Assembly (NCBI GenBank): GCA_013350335.1
Contig: CM023540.1
Span: forward strand, 58,814,962-58,878,961
Source of the DNA: Chimonanthus salicifolius
Taxonomy: Eukaryota > Streptophyta > Magnoliopsida > Laurales > Calycanthaceae
DNA: 64,000 nt
Reading direction: 5' to 3'
In this document: positions 55,356-64,000 of the stretch, in pieces
Layout of the letters: the number at the start of each line of letters is the position of its first letter
Numbering within the stretch: position 1 is the stretch's first letter
Translations under genes and position numbers: made by a program
Notes under the pieces: model-generated
Seen by the model: the letters and a program-made list of their open reading frames with translations, nothing else
Told to the model about the DNA's origin: nothing
The model's database searches: none

Positions 55356-58039
55356 TGTAACGCCCTGCCCTTTTTCACTTGCTTAGTTTTCCAAAAATTA
55401 GAGTCTATTTATTTTTATAAACAGAGAGCGATAGAGAGCGGGACGTCACGACGCGAGATAAGTCCGAACTTCTAAAGTTCGACCCTTAACTGGCCAACGC
55501 TTTGTGTGCATGGACTAAGTCCATGAAAACGGTTCACACATAACAACATCAACATGCAGAATTAAAATCAAAACATGCGGTATTATAATAGAACCCAGTT
55601 CTATTCCATTTCAAATAGCAAAGTATGTCAAATCCTTAATCACAATTAACATAACGTAATTATCCAAATAAACTTCCAACCATAGCAAATCATCTAAATT
55701 ATTACATGTCAGAAGTCTAGTCACTCAAAATGTAAGTCCATAAGTAACTTAATTAAAACATAAATTAAAAGCATCCAAGCTCCTATGCTTGGCCCATTTC
55801 GCTTTCATCATTCCCCTTGTTACCTGTATCATCCACTAGGGTAGGAGTAGGGCGTTAAAACAATGCGCCCAGTAGGTATTCCAATTAGGGCTAACACATG
55901 GTTAGTACAAAACATGCATAATAGTATCATAATGTCAAAAACCATATAATCCATGCCATGTCATGATGTCAAATGCAATGAGTCCCACCCATCACAAGTA
56001 CATAAAAGTACCCCCACATAGGCCTTTCGGACGCCCCGACGGAGTGTGGCCCCTCCGGTTTCTTCTTGATGGAAAAGCACATCAAGGTATCCCACATAGG
56101 TTTTTCGGACGCCCCGACGGAGTGTGGCCCCTCAAATTACATATCCTTCACCCCATGCCATGCATGAGATGCTAATGAAACACATGCTATTTTATATAAT
56201 AAACATAGCATTAAAACCTCACATTTGAAACACATCTTTTTCAACATAAATTCATCAAATAAGATAAAAACATTGTACATAAACCCATGGTTTCAAAGAG
56301 GTGGAACCCTACCAAAGACCACTAACGTGTCCTTGCGCTTCCGTCCGGTAACCATTCACGATCGTACTCACCTTGTGAGGTCCCGCTACCTTATAATATA
56401 TCAATCAATTAAAACCATGTCCCATTTCATTTACGATAAAGTCCAAGTCCATAAAACATTCCTCATGGAGTTCGGCCATACACCATGGCCGAACCCATGG
56501 TCTATCATTTTCACACTTATTTACCACATTGGCATTGGTCTAATCTTTAGTTAATATTCCATTCATTTTAATGTGCCATACATAGACCCTATGTCCACCA
56601 AATAATTCCCATGGGTTTCGGCCATACACCATGGCCGAACCCATGGTCCATTAATTCACTTAATTACAATATTGTCATTATACCTATCCATAACCAAAAC
56701 ATTCTAAAAATAATCCATACATAGTTCTTTAATCCAAACACATGATCCATTAAATAGTTCATGGGGTTCGGCCATACACCATGGCCGAACCAATGATATC
56801 ATTGTTCCATCCTCCGTCTTAGTTTATTTACAATAATAAATCCATGATTGAACCATAGAATTAATTCATGGGGTTCGGCCAAACACCATGGCCGAACCCT
56901 ATGATGTATAACTTTCCAATTATATCAATTTCCATACTTGAATCCATAAATCAAGGTTCTTTCCTTTTTGATCCAAAAATTCATAATTAGAAACTTTCTA
57001 ATTTAATAACATCTTCCATGGGGTTCATCCTTCAAAAACCCATTAAACAAACCCAATGTTCCTCCATAGGGTTCGGCCCTTCATCATGGCCGAACCCTAT
57101 GGTTCATCAACTTCTCTTAAACCATTTAAACCCTTTTTAAAGCATACATAATTACTCCATGGTTTTCATCATTAAAAATCCATAAATTAAACCATTACCA
57201 ACAAACTCCCATGGGGTTCGGCCATACAACCTGGCCGAACCCTATGGTCCATTCTTTCCATTAAAACTTCAACATTCATCCCTCAATTTTCTTTCGTGGG
57301 GTTCGGCCATCCACCATGGCCGAACCCTATGGTTCCTTTCTTTAAACTAAATTTATCAAACTACTTACCGGTTCCACGACTCCTCCGGTTTTCCTTCGCT
57401 TGTTCTTGCTCTTCCAATCCTTCTCCTTCTTGATCTTTCAGTTGTTGGCTGCCCTCTCTTCTCTTGATTTATGAATGTTGTGTGGCCTCTCTTAATTAGT
57501 GTGTGCCGTACGCCCTTGCTGCCTTTTCCTTATAAGACTTCCAATCGGTCCTAATATTGAAGGTGCCATGCACCCCTTTTGTAATTTAGCAACTTCCCTA
57601 GTATCACTCCTAACAAGGAAATGACTCCTTTTTAAAGAGATTCTAGCACATATCATGGATTGCGCATACTCCCACACAGCAAAGCAATTTCTATCTTAGA
57701 CATCTTCTATATTTAGCAATCCCTTTTTTTAAGATATTCTAGCACGTCATGCGCATATCTCATGGATATGCATATCTCCCACACACGGCCATGTAATCTA
57801 TATTCCATTCCTAAAATCTTTCCATGTTCCCTTTATGCGCATAATAATTAATTATAGATATAATGCATTACTAATTTAATTCGGCCCCATTTAATTTTAT
57901 TGAAACCAATTCCACAATCCGTTGGGCCTTAATTGGGCAATGACCCAACATTTTACCCATCTAAGATCCATATCTAAAATTCACAAATTAAATGGTAATT
58001 TTCATATATATTAATAACTTGGAAAACCGGGGTGTTATA
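55356..58039 (-). mobile_element. Solo-LTR-like element C, complete
   Basis: In minus sense it starts TATAACACCCCGG (one base off the usual TGTAA) and ends AAGGGCAGGGCGTTACA; duplication GTAAC at 55351-55355 and 58040-58044. The 2.68 kb lacks most of U3. It has seven hairpins (56468-57327), donor GTAAGT (57363-57368), conserved block (56286-56395), repeat slot with CTTTCGGACGCCCCGACGG twice (56025-56125), acceptor-like ATACAG (55824-55829), hairpin near 55769 and U5 hairpin (55456-55491). It interrupts copia element 2 just upstream of the knuckle. Confidence 0.88.
56468..57327. repeat. GGGTTCGGCCAT hairpin array in element C
   Basis: Seven hairpins at 56468, 56613, 56763, 56871, 57069, 57213 and 57298, mostly with perfect 12-bp arms and an ACACC spacer. 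This is the densest example in the window. Confidence 0.93.
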
Positions 58040-58044
58040 GTAAC

Positions 58045-58860
58045 TTCCATGTTTTTACAATCCTCTATCCCAGACTTATCCTTGTAATTCTTTTCAGAAC
58101 TAAGGATCCTTCCCAATTTTTCATTTCCATGAACGGCCTTGTCTTAAGATTGAGATAACCTTTCGAAGTCAGATATTAACAAAGTAATCTTGTTTTCAAG
58201 ACACCTATTCATTTCACCCAAGTGTTTGTGATCTTTCTTGCACAGATCCACTTGGGATTGAAGGTCAGTCTGACTTTTTTCTTAACACTAATATCTCATC
58301 AATTGATTTTTCAAATTTTATTGAGAAAGTTTCTTTTTCAGTTCTTTCAATTTCAAGGAGTTTAGTCAGGTAGGAATTCTCACTTCCAAGTTTGTGAGCT
58401 TTCTTGGTCAATTCCATACTTTCAAGATACAGAGCACTGTATGATTCTTGGAGATCATCGAGAGTCTCTTCATTTTCAGATTCACTAAAATGTTGTTGTT
58501 TATCATAAGGAAATGAAGCAACAAGTCCAAGAAATGTACCTTTACTGTCTTTATCCATGTTTAATGCAGACTCAGATTATGCTCTGCCATTTAACTCTCT
58601 TTTTAGTTTCTTTGAGTCTTCTTCCTTTTGATAATGGGTTAGCCTTCCTGTCACAGAGATCACGAGAGCAAGACCTACTACAAAATTGTATGCATGATAT
58701 TGTGAATGTGAGCCTTCCAAGCATAATTTTTTAATAACTTCGATTCGATATTTAGCCCAGTTATTTTCTTCTCCGGACATCGACATACATGTATCCATGA
58801 GAGTTGTTCTAACAACCAAATCTCACTCAGACGATTAAATCCAAATATATAGAGCACGAG
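58045..58860 (-). pseudogene. Gag remnant of copia element 2
   Basis: The 97-aa frame at 58265-58558 (MDKDSKGTFLGLVASF) continues with acidic SESENEETLDDL, then a Leu/Glu/Lys-rich stretch with heptad-like spacing, probably a coiled coil, matching copia element 1 at ALYLES. It continues to about 58050 in another frame (LGEMNRCLENKITLLISDFE). Upstream, 58577-58819 reads MSGEENNWAKYRIEVIKK and little else. Only about 55 bp separate this from the primer site, so most of the capsid region is deleted. Confidence 0.68.
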
Positions 58861-58873
58861 ACTCTAATACCAA
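58860..58873 (-). other. Primer-binding site of copia element 2
   Basis: TTGGTATTAGAGTC on the minus strand, one base from the LTR end; initiator tRNA-Met type with one or two changes. Confidence 0.8.
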
Positions 58874-58874
58874 T

Positions 58875-59095
58875 TGTAAGTTCCCTTCGATGCTATAACA
58901 CAATTGACCCTAGAGGAGAGGGTGGGTGAATAGGTCAATCTAGAATCGTTGGTCCTTTTTAAAATTTACTTGATTGATTAATTATGTACAGCAGATAGAA
59001 CAATCAAGTGTATGTGTGTTAGTAAATGGGATAATGCAATCGACACAAGAGTTAAGCTCTAACACCACATGCACAAGGACACAAGATTTATAGTG
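58875..59095 (-). repeat. 5' LTR of copia element 2, truncated
   Basis: Matches the first part of 42715-44335 from TGTAAGTTCCCTTCGATGC to ACACAAGATTTATAGTG, then stops; about 1.4 kb is missing at the junction with D. Confidence 0.88.
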
Positions 59096-61916
59096 ATAGA
59101 GAGCGGGACGTCACGATGCGAGCTAAGTCCGAACTTCTAAAGTCCGACCCTTAACTGGCCAACCCTATGTGTGCATGGATTACGTCCATGAAAACGGTTC
59201 ACACATAACAATATAAACATGTGGATTAAAATCATAACTGCGGAATTATAATAGAACCTAATTGTGTTCCATGTTAGATAGCAAAGTACGTCAAGTCTTT
59301 AATCATAATTAATCGTAACATAATTATCCAAATAAACATCCAAGCATAGCAAATTATCTAAATTATTACATGCCCGAAGTCTAGTTATTGAAATTACAAA
59401 TTCATAAGTAACTTAATCAAAATAAAAACTAAAAGCATCAAAGCTCCTATGCTTGGCCATTTTCGGGTTCATCATTTCCCTCTTTTCCTGTATCATCCAC
59501 TAGGGTAGAAGTAGGGTGTTAGAATAACGTGCCCAGTAGGTATTCCTATTAGGGCTAACACATGGTTAGTACAAAACATATATAATAATATCATTATGTC
59601 AAAAACCATATAAACCATGCCATGTCATGATGTCCAATGCAATGAGTCCCACCCATCACAAGTACATATAAGTACCCCCACATAGGTCTTTCGGACGCCC
59701 CGACGGAGTGTGGCACCTCCAGTTTCTTCTTGATGGAAAAGCACTTCAAGGTATCCCACATAGGTTTTTCGGACACCCCGACGGAGTGTGGCCCCTCCGA
59801 TTACATATCGTTCACCCCATGCCATGCATGAGATGCTAATGAAACACATGCTATTTTATATTGTAAACATAGCATTAAAACTTCACAATTGAAACATATC
59901 TTTTACAACGTAAATTCATCAAAATAAGATAAAAACATTGTACATAAACCCATGGTTTCAAAGAGGTGGAATCCTACCAAAGACCACTAACGTGTCCTTG
60001 CGCTTTCGCCCGGTAATCGCTCACGATCGTACACACCTTGTGAGGTCCCGTTACCTTATAATATATCAATCAATTAAAACCATGTCCCATTTGATTTACA
60101 ATAATGTCTAAGTCCATAAACCCAACTTGTAGTAAACCCAACTTGTGGGGTTCGGCCATACACCATGGCTGAACCTCACTTACTAGGTTTTAGTCCCTCA
60201 TTTGGTTTATTAATCAATAACCCCTACGTTAATCATTTAATCACTTAGTCCAAGATCATATCACTTCTCATTCATTTAACCTAACACACATAAACCCTAA
60301 GTCCATCCAAAAACATTCCTCATGGGGTTCGGCCATACTCCATGGCCGAACCCATGGTCCATTATTTCCACTTAATTACATCCTTGCCATTATTCTATCC
60401 ATGGCTATTTACCTTGTTTATTTTCATAAGGCTTATGTTCCAAAAATGATCCATACATAGTTCTTTAATCCAAACACATGATCCATCAAATAGTTCATGG
60501 GGTTCGTCCATACACCATGGCCAAACCCTATGTCCATCATTTTCACCTATTTACCTTTTTGCCATTTCCTTCATCACCTTATGTTTAGGTTCAACACATA
60601 GGTCCATAATTCATAAATTAAAACCTAATCATTCCCTTCATCCCTTGGTTTGATGAACCATTCATTAAAACTATATATAGACATATTAGATCCATAATTA
60701 ACCCATAAAATTGGTTCATGGGGTTCGGCCATACACCATGGCCGAACCCTATGATGTCTAACTTTCCAATTTTCTCCTTAACATGGTTTACATTTTTAGG
60801 TCCATATTCAAAGTCCCTCCACGGAGGTTTTAACCATACATTTAGGTTCATCGTTTACATCTTCAAAATCAATTAAATTTAATAACACCATCCATAAAAC
60901 ATAACCAATGTTCCTCCATGGGGTTCGGCCCTACATCATGGCCGAACCCTATGGTTCATCAACTTCTCTTAAACCATTTAAACCCATATAAATTTCTTAT
61001 TACTTTTCCATTAAAATACCATATGCTTCCCTTAATTTTTCTTCCATGGGGTTCGGCCATACACCATGGTCGAACCCTATGGTTCCTTTCTTTAAACAAA
61101 ATTATCAAAATACTTACCGGTTCCGCAACTCCTCCGGTTTTCCTTCGTTCCAACTTGTTCTTCCGATCCTTTTCTTCCTTAGCCTCTTTCTACTTGATCT
61201 TTCACACAGCTGGTTGCCCTCTCCTTCTCTGAAAACTGCCGAGATCACATTCTTGCCAGAGCTCCCAACGTCAAAACCTCCCTTGTTTTGGGTATGCCGT
61301 ACGCCCCTAGTCTTATGCGCCTCTTTTTTATAAAACCTCCACTTGGTCCTATATTTAGAAGATGTCGAGCGTCCGTTGTGTCTTTCTTTTCTAATTCTTC
61401 CACTCGGTCCTAATTAGAAGATGCCAAGATCCCTTCAATTTAGTAATCCCCTAGTTTCACTCTTAACCAAGGAAAGGACCCCTTTTAAAGGATCTTAAGC
61501 GCATCCTCATGGATATGCATATCTCCTATACACGGCCATGCATAATATCCCATTCCTAAAATCTTTCCATCTTCCCTTTATGCGCATGCCACTTAATCTA
61601 GATCCCTTATTTATAGATATGTTGCATTACCATTTTAATTCAGCCCATTTAATTAGGTTTGAGCTCACTTGGTGGTCAATCAAGTTAACCACGACCCATT
61701 GGGTCCCAATTGAGCATTTTGACCCAAATAGCAACATTGACCAAACTAAATGTACCTTACCCATTTTGTTTTAAATTGAACCTTAAACCATACCCGTTGG
61801 GTCCTAATTGGGCCATTAACCCAACACCTTACCCATCTAAGGTTCATATCCTTTAATTCACAATTAAAATGGCAAATTCCGTAAATATTGATAAGATGGA
61901 ATTCCGAAGTGTTACA
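59096..61916 (-). mobile_element. LTR-like element D, lacking its U5 tip
   Basis: Closest to element C. The right end (5' in element sense) is TGTAACACTTCGGAATTCC; the other end lacks about 75 bp, starting inside the ATAGAGAGCGGGACGTC box. Contains U5 hairpin (59121-59156), CTCCTATGCTTGG hairpin, acceptor-like ATACAG (59488-59493), two repeat-slot units (59685-59800), conserved block (59948-60062), six hairpins (60148-61078), donor GTAAGT (61112-61117) and U3 to 61916. No coding frame. Confidence 0.82.
60148..61078. repeat. GGGTTCGGCCAT hairpin array in element D
   Basis: Six hairpins at 60148, 60324, 60499 (both arms mutated), 60721, 60921 and 61049. Confidence 0.92.
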
Positions 61917-62689
61917 CATCCAACCTCTTTTTGTCCTTGATGGTTCTTATACATAAAACCTAGGGTTTGGCCATGCAAGGGCCAAACCATGATCCTTGAT
62001 CATTCACCATTTCTTACATGGGACATGCATAAGGTCCTCAGCCATAACAAGATTAGGGTTCGGCCATGCAAGGGCCGAACTATGATTTTTCATGCTTAAT
62101 CATGCATGCATACATATTGTCCTTAATCTTCATTCATTCACATCACCTATCTTGCCCATTAGGGTTTTGTCCATTTTCTATCTTATTCCTTGGATGGATT
62201 TTAAATCCATGGCCCATAATATTTTGGCCAGCTCTCCAATCCAAAATGGAATCCTATGGTTTCCTTTAACTTCCTTTTAATTTATAAACCATACTAAACC
62301 ATACGTACCGATTCCGCGACTCCTCCGATTTCTTTCGTTCTGCTTTGCTCCTCCACTTTTCTCCTTCCTTAGTCTCTTCTTTCTTCTCCCTTGATCTTCG
62401 GCCAAGATAAAAACCCTAAGAGTGGTTCGGCCAAGTAGTGTAGGTTTGAGAGAGGGAGAGGAGAAGAGAATGGAACTCTAAGTCTTTTTCCTTTGTCTTT
62501 GTGAGAGGGTCGGCCTTGAGTGGGAGGGAGAGAAGCTTGAGATGGAAAATACTAGTGTTTCTTGTCTTGAGAGGGGGATAGGCCAAGAGAGAGAGGGAGA
62601 GAGTGAGATGAGATGAATGAGATCAAAAGACTTCTTTCCATCTTGTCTTGGGGTTCCTTGGGTTAGACTCCACCCTCATCAATGTGGAT

Positions 62690-63160
62690 TCTTCCCCATG
62701 AGCCCTTTGACCAAACAAGAGAGTGCATGCCCTCCACATGGCACATACCACTCCCATCCAACGGTTTTGGGTTGTGGTTTCCTCTTGGTGGTTTGGTGGT
62801 TTGCATGAGATGGAACCACCACTTCTCCTTTGACTAACCATGACCTTGCATGCCTCCATATGGCACATACCACCCTACCAACAGTTTTGGGCTTGGTGGT
62901 TTCCTCTTGGTGCGTTGGTGGTTTGCATGGGATGGAACCACCACCTCTTCTTTGACCAACCATGGTCTTGCATGCCTCCACATGGCACATTCCACCCTTC
63001 CAACGGTTTTGGGCTTGTTGGTTTCCTCTTGGTGGTTTGCATGGGATGGAACCACCACCTCTTCTTTGACCAACCATGGTCATGCATGCCTCCACATGGC
63101 ACATACCACCCTTCCAACGGTTTTGGTGGAGTGGTTTCCATGAGATGGAAAACCCTCTTT
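62690..63160. repeat. 114-124-bp tandem repeat array in element H
   Basis: TGCATGCC marks units at 62723, 62847, 62969 and 63083. Each has GACCAACCATGGTC, CCACATGGCACAT, CCAACGGTTTTGG and GATGGAACCACCAC. Frames of up to 162 codons on both strands are by-products of the repeat. Confidence 0.92.
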
Positions 63161-63336
63161 GACTCACTCCATCTTTTGATCTTTTATGTGACTCACCCCC
63201 ATTTGACTCACTCCATTTAAATGCAACTCAATTCCCAACTCAATCATTTGTATTTATATGTAACTTAGGTGATTTAATTAAATAATTTAATTCTACTTAC
63301 TTCACTTGATTCTCTTTAATTCATCCATGAACTCAC

Positions 63337-63485
63337 CCATGGTTGACCAAGTCAACCATGGTGGCCGGCCCCACTTATGCCTTAGCCCACACGCGACCTC
63401 ACTTGATGAGGTGGAGTGGGACCCAACTTGGTTATGCCACTTGGATATTACCTCATACCTTTGCCACCTCACTTGATGAGGTGGA
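63337..63485. promoter_or_regulatory. U3 palindromes of element H
   Basis: CATGGTTGACCAAGTCAACCATG at 63340-63362 written as arms CATGGTTGAC and GTCAACCATG, followed by GGCCGGCC, and two CACCTCA/TGAGGTG palindromes at 63398-63420 and 63463-63485. Confidence 0.5.
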
Positions 63486-63744
63486 CCCCATGCCTTTGAT
63501 CTTAATTGGGTCCATGACCCGATTAAATCCACTCCTTACCCATTTACCCTAATCATCAATCCATCTTGACCCATTGGGTCCCAATTGGGCATTTGACTCA
63601 ATTAAATAGAATTAATCCAATCCATGGTCCATTGCCCCAACTTTGATCCATCTAACATCTACTCCATCTAAAAATTTTAATTTTTAAAAATTTAAAATAA
63701 ATAATAGCCAATATATTATTGAATTGAAAATCTGGGCTATTACA

Positions 63745-64000
63745 ACATATACATATTCCATGGTTTTCAATAAGGTAGGAATCCTACCAACGTCCAAATA
63801 TCGGGTCCTTGTGTTTCCGTCCAAAAGCCGATCACCGATTGCGTCAAGCTGATCGTACACCGTTTGTGAAATCCCGTTATCTTATTACATTTAGCACATA
63901 TAAATACATCAATTTGTGATCCATTTAATTCCAACAACCCCTACATCATGCTAGGTTCATCTCCATTTACCATCATAGTCTTTTATCCGGTTAAGTCCCC
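63745..64000 (-). mobile_element. LTR-like element I, partial (off right edge)
   Basis: Minus-sense copy of the conserved palindrome block (GGTAGGAATCCTACC at 63774-63788, then the CGTCCAAAAGCCGATCACC-type segment). H is inserted just beside it. No coding signal. Confidence 0.7.

Larger units (their letters stand above)
42715..59095 (-). mobile_element. SIRE-like Ty1/copia element 2, with three nested LTR-like elements
   Basis: Minus-strand order: 5' LTR (58875-59095, truncated), iMet-type PBS, gag, protease, integrase, RT, RNase H, 3' noncoding, PPT, 3' LTR (42715-44335). Integrase before RT identifies Ty1/copia; coiled gag and long 3' region fit SIRE/Maximus. Nested insertions J (with K inside) and C account for about 9.9 kb. 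Host copia sequence resumes exactly at the target duplications GAAGT and GTAAC. All genes are interrupted. Confidence 0.9.
61917..63744 (-). mobile_element. LTR-like element H, 5' part only
   Basis: Right end TGTAATAGCCCAGATTTTC in minus sense, at 63744. Contains two hairpins of a shortened type (GGTTTGGCC/GGCCAAACC at 61963; GGGTTCGGCC/GGGCCGAAC at 62056), donor GTACGT (62303-62308), GA-rich start region (62440-62620), a roughly 120-bp tandem array (62690-63160) and U3 palindromes near 63337-63360 and 63398-63485. It resembles element A. Its 3' part is missing beyond the junction with D. Confidence 0.82.

Noticed and set aside
62679..63167. Open frames of up to 162 codons on both strands
   Set aside because: They lie wholly in a 114-124-bp tandem repeat, occur in several frames at once and encode only the repeat.

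Overview
The window is nuclear DNA of a flowering plant and consists of nested LTR retrotransposons and their debris. I see no host gene, rRNA gene, tRNA gene, CRISPR array or bacterial feature. The plant assignment rests on an Athila-like Ty3/gypsy element primed by a tRNA-Asp-type site, a Tekay/Del-like chromovirus with a C-terminal chromodomain-type tail and an initiator-Met primer site, and SIRE-like Ty1/copia elements. The species cannot be named from this sequence.

Layout. 1-2012: right part of a long solo-LTR-like element (A, minus). 2055-12910: complete but decayed Athila-like element (minus) with 5-bp duplication ATGTC, inserted in copia element 1 (plus), whose gag pieces lie at 2013-2054, 12916-13094 and 16349-17190. 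13095-16343: complete solo-LTR-like element B (duplication GATAG) in the same copia. 18673-25042: left parts of three stacked LTR-like elements, E, F and G. 25043-40742: Tekay-like element in tandem form (3' tail, LTR, full internal region, LTR), carrying a 2.2-kb insertion at 32627-34855 whose two ends are 193-bp inverted copies of an LTR terminus. 40743-42714: copia LTR debris. 42715-59095: copia element 2 (minus), with integrase split by J (47412-54622), J split by K (50597-54537), and gag split by C (55356-58039). 59096-64000: right parts of three more LTR-like elements, D, H and I (minus).

The coding parts are the usual retrotransposon machinery: gag, protease, reverse transcriptase/RNase H and integrase, all carrying stops or frameshifts. 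Five elements (B, J, K, C and the inverted-end element) have TG...CA-type ends, intact 5-bp target duplications and no internal region. I read most of them as solo LTRs of one chromovirus-like superfamily with LTRs of about 3-4 kb.

The least ordinary content is in those long LTRs. They share a modular layout: short palindromes in U3, a pyrimidine-rich start region, a GTAAGT-type splice donor, an array of short hairpins, a palindrome-bearing block, a slot of subfamily-specific tandem repeats, an acceptor-like CAG, and a U5 hairpin whose arms vary in a compensatory way between copies. About 30 hairpins of the GGGTTCGGCCAT/ATGGCCGAACCC type occur; B and J carry an unrelated hairpin array in the same place. 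The inverted U5-ended element and an extra triple-zinc-knuckle ORF upstream of gag in the Tekay-like element are the other candidates for novelty.
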